Positions 18,578 through 26,050 of a DNA stretch of 60,630 nucleotides are shown here, in pieces (the stretch's first letter is position 1; each line of letters starts with the position of its first letter). The stretch is from positions 1-60,630 of the forward strand of contig JARLGM010000020.1 of NCBI GenBank assembly GCA_031292755.1, read 5' to 3'. The position numbers and the translations under genes were made by a program. This DNA is from Candidatus Sulfopaludibacter sp. GTDB lineage: Bacteria > Acidobacteriota > Terriglobia > Bryobacterales > Bryobacteraceae. The notes below the pieces were generated by a model. That model searched no databases. It was not told the origin of the DNA and was given only the letters and a program-made list of their open reading frames with translations.

Positions 18578-18902
18578 GGGTGGCATCCTCGGGGTCTAAA
18601 ATCTCGGGGTCTAAAATCTCGGGGTCTAAAATCTCGGGGTCTAAAATAATGGAGTTTCTGAGAGCCTGTGGCGACCACACGGGCAGAGGGCCGTGTTCGC
18701 CGGTCACCGGGTCCAGGCGGTAGCGGTAAGACACCGCCAGGTTGTAACGGCTCTCCATCCAGGCCCAGCCGCGGGAATAATACGGACAGTCGTCGTTGAA
18801 ACAGACGTACTGGAATTCGCCTTCCCAACTGGAAGCTTCGGGGTTGGCCCATCGGAGCATCGGGCTATCGCAATGCGGGCACGGAGGATGGGCAGTATTC
18901 AT
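18567..18902 (-). CDS. Zinc-ribbon protein with C-terminal ILDPE repeats
   Basis: This is a 111-residue protein. Residues 8-39 form a zinc ribbon (CPHC and CFNDDC) similar to ogr/Delta-like or rubredoxin-type knuckles. The middle contains Trp/Tyr-rich sequence. The last 25 residues are pentapeptide repeats of ILDPE encoded by a perfect 15-bp tandem repeat. It lies between aprA and the YkgJ-type gene, overlapping the latter by 11 nt. I know of no function; such small CxxC proteins next to apr genes may assist metal-cluster biogenesis. The repeat tail looks like a recent slippage expansion and is probably dispensable. Confidence 0.7.
   Translation of the reverse strand: MNTAHPPCPHCDSPMLRWANPEASSWEGEFQYVCFNDDCPYYSRGWAWMESRYNLAVSYRYRLDPVTGEHGPLPVWSPQALRNSIILDPEILDPEILDPEILDPEDATHGR
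18588..18647. repeat. Four perfect 15-bp tandem repeats
   Basis: The unit ctcggggtctaaaat occurs four times head to tail without a mismatch. The period is a multiple of three, so the repeats stay in frame and encode ILDPE units at the end of the zinc-ribbon protein on the minus strand. Copy number is likely to vary between strains. Confidence 0.95.
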
Positions 18903-18920
18903 GGGATTGGGGCCTTTAAG

Positions 18921-18946
18921 AGCGGGAGGAGGTGAGTCCTCCCGCT
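18921..18946 (-). promoter_or_regulatory. Perfect 10-bp hairpin between aprA and the zinc-ribbon gene
   Basis: Arms AGCGGGAGGA and TCCTCCCGCT are exact reverse complements with a 6-nt loop. The hairpin lies just after the aprA stop on the transcribed (minus) strand and is not followed by a run of U, so it is not a classical terminator. It could protect the aprBA part of the mRNA from 3' decay or attenuate downstream expression, letting apr genes be expressed more highly than the rest. Confidence 0.6.
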
Positions 18947-18962
18947 CCTGCTCGGCAGCTTC

Positions 18963-20894
18963 TTAGACGCGCGCTACTGCGGGCTCCTTGGGCTGCGGAC
19001 TGAAGACGTGTAGGATCGGCCGGGCCATGGTCTCCCAGGTGTTGTTCTTGGGATCGAACCGGCAATTCGCAAACACGTGCCACTTCTCTTCGTCGAGGGC
19101 GGGCTTATCGGCGCGGAAGTAATATCCGGGCCAGCGCGTTTCCTCGCGGAACAACACCGTCCGGACATGCGCTTCGGCCTGCCACATGCGGTGCTGATTC
19201 TCCCAGCAGCGCATCAGTTCGTGCAGGTTCGATGCGGCCAGGTTCTCGGAATCCTCTTTCAAATAGGCGAGCAGTTCCAGCGCCTTCTTGAGCTGGGATT
19301 CGTTGGTGGTGAATTGAGCCGTGATGCCGCCGGCGTACTCGTCCATGATCTTCTGCAGACGGAACATGAACATCCGGGGCTTAATGTAGTTGGGGTTGAT
19401 TTCCGGATCCGTGGTGGTCTTGCTGAACTGCTCGTAGATGGCGAGCGGTTTGAGGATCTCGGCCTTCAACGCTTCGATCGCGGCCGGTTCCAGAACGGGC
19501 ATCTGGTTGTGCTCCACGATGAACTTGATCGCGGCCTTGGCGGCAATTCGGCCTTCGGCGTGCGACCCCGAGGAGAACTTGTGGCTGGAAGCGCCCGACG
19601 CATCTCCGGCGCAGAACAGCCCCGGAACCGTCGACATGTGCGCGTAGCCCCAGAAATACTGGCCCTTGGTTTCCGCGGTCTGCAGATCTTCGGGACCGCT
19701 GATCCAGGCGCCCGAGGCGCCGGAGTGCGAGCCGATGAAGTACGGCTCGGCGGCGGCGATCTCCGAACTCCGCTCTTCCGGTTGCAGGTTGGTGGCAGCC
19801 CAGAGGAGAGCCTGCGAGATGGTCATGTCGAGGAAGTCTTCCCAGGCTTCGCTCTCCAGTTCCTTCATCTTCTTCTTGTAGGCTTTGGGGTCGTCCTTCA
19901 AGCTCTCGGCGATGGCCTGCATGGCCTCTTCCGTACGCATGGAGATGGGGCCTTTGCCGTCCATCACGTCCAGCATGCCGAGATAGTTGCGCAGGTTCGC
20001 GGGAACCGGCTTCACTCTGCCGTAGGGGCCCCATTTTTCGAGCTCAGGCTTCCGCTCGATCATGTAGTTGCCGCCCGCGGCGTTAGTGGCCCGCGACTTG
20101 AACAGCAGGAACCATGCGCCCACCGGACCGTATGCATCCTTGAACCGGACCGGAATGAAGCGCACTTCCTGGCAGGTCATCTCCGCGCCCGCCTTCAGGG
20201 TGAAGTAGGCCGAAGAACCCGAGTTCCATGGTGGATACCAGGCGCGCCCCATGCCTTCGCCGGAGCTCCTGGGCTTGAACACGTGCACCGCTCCGCCCAT
20301 GGCCACCAGGGTGGCTTTGGATTTGAACACGTAGAAGGTGTTCTCGCGCACCGAGAAGCCCACCGCGCCGGCGCAGCGTTCGCCGTCCATCAGCGGACCC
20401 ACCACGAACACGCGCTCGAAAATCTGACCCACGCCCGTGGGCAGCAGCGCGTTCTTGGCGGCTTCCGCCACCACTACCTTGTACGATTCGCCGTTGATCA
20501 TGAGCTGCCAGCGGCCTTCGTGCACGTAGGCGCCTTTTTCGTCTTTCCAAATAGGCAGGCCCCACTTTTCAAACAGGTGCACCGAGGAATCCACGTGGCG
20601 CGCGATGTTCGCTACCAGGTCTTCGCGCGTAACGCCCATGAGGTCATTGCGCACATAGTCCACATAGTTCTGGATCGAGTTGGCGCCGTCTTTCAACCCC
20701 ACGTATTGATTGATCGCGGAGAGCCCCATGGCAACCGCTCCCGAGCGATCGATAGCGGCCTTGTCAACCAGCGCAACTTTGAGGCCGTTCTGCATGGCCC
20801 AATGAGCGGCCTCGACAGCGGCGCCGCAAGCGGCCATGCCACCGCCGAGAATCAGCAGATCGGTTTCTACGATTACAGTTTGGAATTCAGCCAT
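18963..20894 (-). CDS. aprA: AprA, adenylylsulfate reductase alpha subunit
   Basis: This is a 643-residue flavoprotein of the fumarate-reductase superfamily. It has the FAD loop LLILGGGMAACGAA at residue 13 and conserved AprA blocks such as AIDRSGAVAMGLSAINQY, GEGMGRAWYPPWNSGSSAYF and CAGDASGASSHKFSSGSHAEGR. It catalyses APS + 2e to sulfite + AMP, or the reverse, in the cytoplasm with AprB. Length is normal for AprA. The ATG at 20894 lies 15 nt after the aprB stop with a purine-rich GAGAGGAGAAGG leader. Confidence 0.97.
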   Translation of the reverse strand: MAEFQTVIVETDLLILGGGMAACGAAVEAAHWAMQNGLKVALVDKAAIDRSGAVAMGLSAINQYVGLKDGANSIQNYVDYVRNDLMGVTREDLVANIARHVDSSVHLFEKWGLPIWKDEKGAYVHEGRWQLMINGESYKVVVAEAAKNALLPTGVGQIFERVFVVGPLMDGERCAGAVGFSVRENTFYVFKSKATLVAMGGAVHVFKPRSSGEGMGRAWYPPWNSGSSAYFTLKAGAEMTCQEVRFIPVRFKDAYGPVGAWFLLFKSRATNAAGGNYMIERKPELEKWGPYGRVKPVPANLRNYLGMLDVMDGKGPISMRTEEAMQAIAESLKDDPKAYKKKMKELESEAWEDFLDMTISQALLWAATNLQPEERSSEIAAAEPYFIGSHSGASGAWISGPEDLQTAETKGQYFWGYAHMSTVPGLFCAGDASGASSHKFSSGSHAEGRIAAKAAIKFIVEHNQMPVLEPAAIEALKAEILKPLAIYEQFSKTTTDPEINPNYIKPRMFMFRLQKIMDEYAGGITAQFTTNESQLKKALELLAYLKEDSENLAASNLHELMRCWENQHRMWQAEAHVRTVLFREETRWPGYYFRADKPALDEEKWHVFANCRFDPKNNTWETMARPILHVFSPQPKEPAVARV

Positions 20895-20909
20895 TGCATC
20901 CTTCTCCTC

Positions 20910-21350
20910 TCAGTTTTTCAACCGGTAAACGTCGTCCATGCCAATCGACGCCGGCTCCGTATATAGCAGCGGACTGTCCAGGCCGCCGCCGGTCGCGAAT
21001 CCGCCGTCCGGCGCCGCTTTGCCCTCCGGCGTAGTGCGGATCGGAAACTTGAATCGCTTGATCGTTCCGTTGCGAAACTTCACGGTCCACAGAATCGTAT
21101 CCGTGGAACGCATCGGCGTCGCCGAAGCGCCCAGAGGGACGAAATCGGCGTAGCTGCGGACTTCGACGGCTTGCGTGGGACAAATCTTGACGCAGTTGTA
21201 GCACTCCCAGCACATCGAAACGTCCTGGTTGTAGGCCTTCATCGTTTGCTTATCCAGGACCATCAGATCGTTGGGGCAAATGTGCTGGCATGCGGTCGTA
21301 TCCAGCGCCTTGCACCCATCGCATTTGTCCGGGTTAACGTAGCTCGGCAT
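20910..21350 (-). CDS. aprB: AprB, adenylylsulfate reductase beta subunit
   Basis: This is a 146-residue ferredoxin-type subunit. Two [4Fe-4S] motifs are complete: CDGCKALDTTACQHIC (residues 10-25) and CWECYNCVKIC (47-57). The C-terminal tail that wraps AprA is present. I start it at the ATG at 21350, which overlaps the regulator stop as TAATG; a longer in-frame start would overlap the regulator by 100 nt and give an unrelated leader. It feeds electrons to the AprA flavin, in contact with Qmo. Confidence 0.97.
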   Translation of the reverse strand: MPSYVNPDKCDGCKALDTTACQHICPNDLMVLDKQTMKAYNQDVSMCWECYNCVKICPTQAVEVRSYADFVPLGASATPMRSTDTILWTVKFRNGTIKRFKFPIRTTPEGKAAPDGGFATGGGLDSPLLYTEPASIGMDDVYRLKN

Positions 21351-21982
21351 TATTCCACCTTTCCTTCCGCAGGACCCGGGTTTGGTGAATGGGCCTGCTT
21401 CTTGTGTCGCTGATAAAAACAGTTGCGGTGACCGTATTCGCCAAACCGGCAACGGTCACGTACGTAGATTTCACACTGCATGCAGGTCGCACTCGGATCG
21501 GAGCCGTCGCTGACGATGGCTCCCGCCAGGCGGTCGAGAAGTTCCGAGGTCCTTCTCAACTCGTCCGGCGCAAACTGCCGGAAGGCCATGATGGCCTTGT
21601 AGTCGCGCGCCGTCTGGTACGCGTCCATCAGTTTGCGGCTGGTTTCGGTGAGGGCCAGCCGAATCATGCGCCGGTCCTCCTGCGGCGCCACCCGCCGCAA
21701 AAGCCGGCGCCGGACCAGCTTTTCCACGGTCCTGCTCACGGCCCCGCAGGTCACCCCGAGGAAAGCCGCGGCATCGCCTATGCTTAACACGTCCGTGTTG
21801 GCCACCAGGTACAGCAGCTTGAACTGTGAGAAAGTCAGCCTGTCGCCGGATACCTCCCGCAACACCGTCCTCTCGATTACCTCACGCACACTCCAGGCGA
21901 ACACGCGAGCGCTGCTGAGGAATTCGTTGCTTAGTTCTGCCGTGAGGGCGCCGGCTTCGACAGTTTGTTCTGGCGGCTGCAT
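21350..21982 (-). CDS. MarR-family regulator with C-terminal cysteine cluster, first gene of the sulfur operon
   Basis: This is a 210-residue protein. Residues 25-140 form a MarR-type winged helix (LTFSQFKLLYLVANTDVLSI, then the recognition region DAAAFLGVTCGAVSRTVEKL and the wing RRVAPQEDRRMIRLALT). The unusual C-terminal extension carries four cysteines, CxxC at 167-170, Cys178 and Cys188, which could bind an iron-sulfur cluster or zinc, or sense redox or sulfur species. Its stop overlaps aprB, so it is transcribed with the sulfur genes. The palindromes directly upstream fit autoregulation. The ligand is unknown. Confidence 0.88.
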   Translation of the reverse strand: MQPPEQTVEAGALTAELSNEFLSSARVFAWSVREVIERTVLREVSGDRLTFSQFKLLYLVANTDVLSIGDAAAFLGVTCGAVSRTVEKLVRRRLLRRVAPQEDRRMIRLALTETSRKLMDAYQTARDYKAIMAFRQFAPDELRRTSELLDRLAGAIVSDGSDPSATCMQCEIYVRDRCRFGEYGHRNCFYQRHKKQAHSPNPGPAEGKVE

Positions 21983-21992
21983 GATCCGAATG

Positions 21993-22007
21993 TTTGATCA
22001 GATCAAA
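21993..22007 (-). promoter_or_regulatory. Palindromic operator TTTGATCAGATCAAA upstream of marR
   Basis: Seven-base arms TTTGATC/GATCAAA are perfect around one central base. The site ends 11 nt before the marR-like start codon and abuts the predicted -10, a position suited to autorepression. A related TTGATCAA palindrome lies 46 nt further upstream, supporting a family of sites for one regulator. Confidence 0.6.
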
Positions 22008-22035
22008 ATTTAAACCTAGTCAACGATCGGTGCAA
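22007..22035 (-). promoter_or_regulatory. Candidate sigma-70 promoter of the sulfur operon
   Basis: On the minus strand TTGCAC (22030-22035) and TAAATT (22007-22012) are separated by exactly 17 nt, in an AT-rich island unlike the surrounding GC-rich coding DNA. The match to consensus is modest (three and four of six bases). The predicted start would fall inside the palindromic operator. This is a prediction by eye. Confidence 0.35.
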
Positions 22036-22042
22036 GCAAATT

Positions 22043-22050
22043 TTGATCAA
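22043..22050. promoter_or_regulatory. Second TTGATCAA palindrome
   Basis: This is an 8-bp perfect palindrome, flanked by AAATT and TTT, in the AT-rich leader of the sulfur operon. It shares the TTGATC half-site with the operator next to marR, so it may be a second, upstream binding site. Confidence 0.45.
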
Positions 22051-22080
22051 TTTAAGACCTTTTACTATTAATATGACAAA

Positions 22081-22094
22081 CGGCCCTTGGGCCG
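22081..22094 (-). terminator. Weak GC-rich hairpin between the cobA-like gene and the sulfur operon
   Basis: CGGCC-CAAG-GGCCG on the minus strand is followed by GTTTGTCAT, the nearest thing to a terminator after the methyltransferase gene. Further GC-rich inverted repeats lie at 22095-22170, including CCATCCG/CGGATGG arms at 22139-22169. The U tract is poor, so read-through into the sulfur operon is possible. Confidence 0.3.
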
Positions 22095-22281
22095 CCGGCC
22101 CGCGGGCTGGACGATAGCCCGAATGGGCCGTGTCTGAGGGCCATCCGTAGAGCTCTTCCTCACCGGATGGCGAAACCGCAGGCCAAATTCTTCCGGGATG
22201 CGGAAAGACCGGATGGGAGCGAGCGCGGAACGCATATTTTGCGGATTTTGCTGTTTGGATTGCCACGGTCGAGGGGAAACT

Positions 22282-23952
22282 CTACAGGGCGCTCGCGGTT
22301 ACGAGCTGGGTGCCCCCGGGAATCGACTCCCTTTGGGTCACCCGCCAGCCGAACGCGCCCAGTTCCGCTTCCAACCGTGCCACAGACCAGTTCCGGCTGC
22401 CCCCGCGCATGACATGCCGCCCAAAAGCGGAGAGCAACAGTTCCGGCGGAGCAGTGGACTCGGTACCAATGAAGGAATCGTGCAAAAACAAAAGACCGCC
22501 GGGTTTCAGAACGCCGGCGGCGCGCTGCAGCATGGGGCCGTACTCGCCGCGCTCGCAACCCTCCAGCAGGCCCGACAGCAGCACCGCGCCGAACGGCCCG
22601 TCGCCGTTTCCCATGCCGTTTGACGGATCCGACGTGGCGACTTTCAGGCCCGGCCAGCGCTGCGCCAGCAGTTCCCGATAGTAATCCGCGCCCCATCCCA
22701 CCAGCAGTGCCGGACTGCGCGGCTCCAGGTCGAGCTTTTCGAGCACAAACGGGGCCGCGTACCGGGCCAGGCACTCGCTGGCTTGCCGGTGCAGGCCCGG
22801 CGCTTCATCGTGCGCGCCACCCTCCCGCCCGTTGAGCAGATAGCGCCCCACGGCGCTCAAGGGCGCCAGGTGCGCCGCCTGGTAGAGCAGCGCGGGCCGC
22901 AGGGTTTGCGGCGAGCTCTCCACCAGGTAGCGGCTGGCCAGTTCCAGATTCCGGTAGCCCTGCTCGCCGCCTTCCACCAGGCCCATCGAGACCAGGCACT
23001 CCAGCACTTCCGCCAGCCCCAGCCGGTTCAGTCCCAGGGCGGAGGCCAGTGCGGATGCCGTGCACCACTCCTCCAGGCGATCGAACAGCGAGGTGGCCAG
23101 CGCGAATCGCAGGACCTGGCTTCCCATGCCGGCGCTCGCCATGCGAAGCAGTTGATCCGGCGCGGGCGCGGGTTCGAAATGCGCGGCCCTATCCGGCCGG
23201 CGGCGCAGGTCGCGCTGCGAATGCTTGAGTTTTTCCCGCAGACGGACAGCTTCGCCGATCACCAGCGTGGCGGGCGGCTCGATACCGGATCGCTCCACCT
23301 CCGCGGCGATCGTGCCGAGCGTGCCGGTCACCACCCTTTCGCCGTGCCAGAACGCCATCTGGATCATGGCGGCAGGAGTCTCGGGATCGCGTCCGTGCGC
23401 GATCAGTTCGGCAGCGACCCGATCCACGGTGTGCACCGCCATCAGGAACACCAGGGTATCGATGCCGGCCAGCGCCGCCCAGTTGGTCCGGCTGTGATCG
23501 CGATTGGCTTCGTGCCCGGTGACAATCGCCACCGAAGAGGCCGAATCCCGATGGGTGACGGCGATTCCCGCGCTTGCCGGTGCCGCCAGCGCCGAGGACA
23601 CCCCGGGGACCACTTCGAACGGAATGCCGTGTTCGGCCAGATACTCGGCCTCTTCCCCGCCCCGGCCGAACAGAAACGGATCGCCGCCCTTAAGCCGCAC
23701 CACCATCTGGCCTTCGCGCGCCTTCCGCACCAGCATTTCGCAGATCTCTTCCTGGCGCGATTCGTGGATACCCACACTCTTGCCGAGATAGATCCGCTCG
23801 GCCGAGGGCTTCGCCAGGGCCAGGATTTCCTCCTGAATGAGACGATCGTAGATGATCACGTCGCTGGCTTCGAGAAGCTTTACAGCTTTCACGGTCAGCA
23901 ACTCGGGGTGGCCGGGACCGGCGCCCACAAGATATACTTTACCGGGCGGCAC
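22282..23952 (-). CDS. cobA: Uroporphyrinogen-III C-methyltransferase fused to a degenerate O-methyltransferase-like domain
   Basis: This is a 556-residue two-part protein. Residues 1-240 are a complete SUMT/CobA domain: VYLVGAGPGHPELLTVKA at the start, VRLKGGDPFLFGRGGEE near 85-101 and GIAVTHRDSASS near 129-140. It methylates uroporphyrinogen III to precorrin-2, the first committed step to the siroheme of DsrAB. Residues 265-360 look like the winged-helix dimerisation domain of plant/bacterial O-methyltransferases. Residues 400-556 resemble their Rossmann domain, but the SAM loop is altered to LLVGWGADYY (417-425). CobA is usually about 250 residues, or fused to HemD or CysG domains, so this fusion is unusual. 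It lies upstream of the sulfur operon on the same strand. Confidence 0.85.
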   Translation of the reverse strand: MPPGKVYLVGAGPGHPELLTVKAVKLLEASDVIIYDRLIQEEILALAKPSAERIYLGKSVGIHESRQEEICEMLVRKAREGQMVVRLKGGDPFLFGRGGEEAEYLAEHGIPFEVVPGVSSALAAPASAGIAVTHRDSASSVAIVTGHEANRDHSRTNWAALAGIDTLVFLMAVHTVDRVAAELIAHGRDPETPAAMIQMAFWHGERVVTGTLGTIAAEVERSGIEPPATLVIGEAVRLREKLKHSQRDLRRRPDRAAHFEPAPAPDQLLRMASAGMGSQVLRFALATSLFDRLEEWCTASALASALGLNRLGLAEVLECLVSMGLVEGGEQGYRNLELASRYLVESSPQTLRPALLYQAAHLAPLSAVGRYLLNGREGGAHDEAPGLHRQASECLARYAAPFVLEKLDLEPRSPALLVGWGADYYRELLAQRWPGLKVATSDPSNGMGNGDGPFGAVLLSGLLEGCERGEYGPMLQRAAGVLKPGGLLFLHDSFIGTESTAPPELLLSAFGRHVMRGGSRNWSVARLEAELGAFGWRVTQRESIPGGTQLVTASAL

Positions 23953-24039
23953 GAGGGTTTACGCTTGGTTTGAAAGTCAATTCAATGATAACATGATCTG
24001 CAAACCCGAAATTGTCCGAGCAGGAATAAAAGGGCCATT

Positions 24040-24849
24040 ATGCCGGTGATTACCATATCCCGCGGACCGTTCAGCGGCGGCGAAATGCTCGCCGAATGCC
24101 TTTCTCACGAGTTGGGATTTCGCTGCGTCGATCGCGAGGTCATCGTGGAGCGGGCCGCCGCTCATGGCGTATCCCAGGAGGAACTGCGCGCCGCCCTCGA
24201 TAAGCCGCCCACGCTGATCGAATGGCTCCAGCACAGGAAGTACCTGTACCTGGTGCTGATTCAGGCGGCGCTGATCGAAGAAGTGAGGACCGGCAACGCC
24301 GTATACCACGGCAACGCCGGCCACCTGCTGCTCCAGGGTGGACCGCCTCTTCTACGCGTGCGGATCGTCGCGCCTACCGGGTTCCGCGTCAAACTGGCGC
24401 AGGACCGTCTCAAGCTGACCGCGGATGAGGCTCTCGACTACATCGCCCGCGCGGACCAGGACCGCCGGAAGTGGACCCAGTACCTGTACGGAATCGATTG
24501 GTCCGATCCCGCGAACTACGACGTGGTCCTCAACCTGGAATCCATCGATATTGCCGGCGCGTGCCACACCGTGGCGACCCTCGCACGGCGAAAGTCCTTC
24601 GAAGTGACTCCCGCATGGCAGGCATCCATGGACGACCTGGCGCTGGCCAGCCGCGTGCGCACGGAACTGGCTTTCAACCAAGCCACCGCCCACATGGAGG
24701 TGGAAGTGGCGGCGAAAGAACACGCCGTCCGCATCACCGGCTCCGTCTCCAATCCTTGGGAAGTGGAGCAGGTCCGCCTCATCGCCGCTTCGGTCCGCGG
24801 CGTCCAGGCTGTGAACCTCGACGAACTGGCTTCCCCTGTGCGTCCTTAG
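24040..24849 (+). CDS. Cytidylate-kinase-like protein with C-terminal BON domain
   Basis: This is a 269-residue protein. Residues 1-190 match the cytidylate kinase-like family 2: ITISRGPFSGGEMLAECLSH, then GFRCVDREVIVERAAA. The residues aligned to the P-loop lack the usual GxxGxGK(S/T), so ATP binding or kinase activity is uncertain. Residues 200-265 resemble a BON domain (VRTELAFN, then VEVAAKEHAVRITGSVSNPWE). The family is often found near sulfate-activation genes, but its substrate is unknown. It is divergent from the cobA-like gene. AAAAGGG lies before the ATG at 24040. Confidence 0.75.
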   Translation: MPVITISRGPFSGGEMLAECLSHELGFRCVDREVIVERAAAHGVSQEELRAALDKPPTLIEWLQHRKYLYLVLIQAALIEEVRTGNAVYHGNAGHLLLQGGPPLLRVRIVAPTGFRVKLAQDRLKLTADEALDYIARADQDRRKWTQYLYGIDWSDPANYDVVLNLESIDIAGACHTVATLARRKSFEVTPAWQASMDDLALASRVRTELAFNQATAHMEVEVAAKEHAVRITGSVSNPWEVEQVRLIAASVRGVQAVNLDELASPVRP

Positions 24850-24866
24850 TTCCCGTTATAAGGGCG

Positions 24867-24891
24867 CCAACGGGAATTTTGTTCCCGTTGG
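24867..24891. terminator. Perfect 10-bp hairpin between convergent genes
   Basis: CCAACGGGAA and TTCCCGTTGG are exact reverse complements around a TTTTG loop. The hairpin lies 18 nt after the cytidylate-kinase-like stop and 7 nt before the end of the convergent pseudogene. There is no long U tract on either strand, but position and stability suggest a bidirectional terminator. Confidence 0.6.
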
Positions 24892-24897
24892 GTCGAA

Positions 24898-26010
24898 TCA
24901 TGCGGCGATCCTGAGACCGACATCCCGCAAGAGTGCGTCCAGACTGTCGACGTGTTGGTACAAGCGATCGAGCTGGCATCGTTTCTCGTCGGCGAGCATG
25001 CGGTCGCCGCGGAATGGCGCCAGCAAGCCGGCGCTAAGAGGTGCGTAGACCCTTTCGAAGAGCTTGAGGAAGACCAGGCAGAGGGAATAGCCCCTACCGA
25101 TCAGCCGATAACGGCGGGAGCGGGGGACTTTCTCGACCAGGCCCTTGGCGCGCAGTTTGGAAAGGTCATAGCGGAACGAGGCCCAGGAGTACTGCGCTTC
25201 GGTCTGGCCGAGAGCATCGAGGGCTGGGGCGTAGAGGTCGGCAGTGGTAAAGGTGCCGCCGCCGGCAATGTTGGCGAAGCGCACGAGGGAATGCATCACC
25301 GCCAGTTGGCGTGGGTGATCGATCTTGAGGCCCGGAATCCGCTTTCCACTGGGAAGGACCGTGGGCTCGGCCAGTTTCCGCAGTTGCCCGCGGCGAGTTC
25401 TTGCAGGCGCGCAGGGTTGCCGCACTTCAGGAACGCGTTGGTACACTGCTGAAATTCGATGCCTTCTTCCCGCATACGAATCGCCAGCCAATGGTGTTGG
25501 TTCAGGCACACCCGGGCGGAGAAAGGAAAGTAGGGACACATGCGGACAAACATGCGGCCCCAACACTTGTCGTTCAGATAGAAGTTAAATTGATTCACCA
25601 GCGTTGCATGAATTCCAGAGAGGGCTGTCGTTGTCCTTGTCTCCGATGGCCACCAGAATGCGAGCCGGTTCCCGCGCTTTCACGATTGCCACCACCTGGT
25701 CGGGTTTGGCATTTTGGAAGGAGGGGTCCAGAAACTTGTCGCGCCGACTGTCGTCACCAGAGCCGTCGGGAGGATCGAGAATCGGAGCGCCCCACTTCTC
25801 GGATCGGTTCTTGGCCCAATACTGAAACTGATCGGCGATTTCCGTCAGGGTCTTCCTGGTCACTCGTTTCCCATCGCGATAGGTGTTGAAGAAGCCCAGC
25901 ACACGCTCGGGCTGTTGGAAGGGTTGGATTAATCCATTCAGTAAGAGACGGCCGAAACACCGATACCCGAACTGGATGTTATCCTTGTGATGCTCGACGA
26001 AGGCGTTCAT
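24898..26010 (-). pseudogene. Decayed copy of an acidobacterial multi-copy hypothetical gene
   Basis: Three pieces in different frames read as one protein. An N-terminal part starts at the ATG at 26010 (NAFVEHHKDNIQFGYRCF, ending near 25600 after PARILVAIGDK). A middle part covers about 25600-25390 (NQFNFYLNDKCWGRMFVRMC, then LNQHHWLAIRMREEG). A C-terminal part covers about 25390-24898 (GQLRKLAEPTVLPSGKRIPG, then YSLCLVFLKLFERVYAPL). From memory, intact relatives in Solibacter-like genomes are about 450-500 residues and contain a further segment between the middle and last parts. This copy therefore seems to have lost about 150 codons and gained two frame changes. The function of the family is unknown to me. 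Confidence 0.65.
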
Positions 26011-26050
26011 GGCACACTCCTGTGTGGTGAGATACCAGGAGCATACCGCC

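Noticed and set aside
18588..18647. Possible CRISPR array
   Set aside because: The four 15-bp units are contiguous without spacers and lie inside a coding frame.
22003..22266. 87-codon minus-strand frame between cobA and marR
   Set aside because: It spans the AT-rich control region and GC hairpins, has no credible start context and would overlap the palindromic operator.
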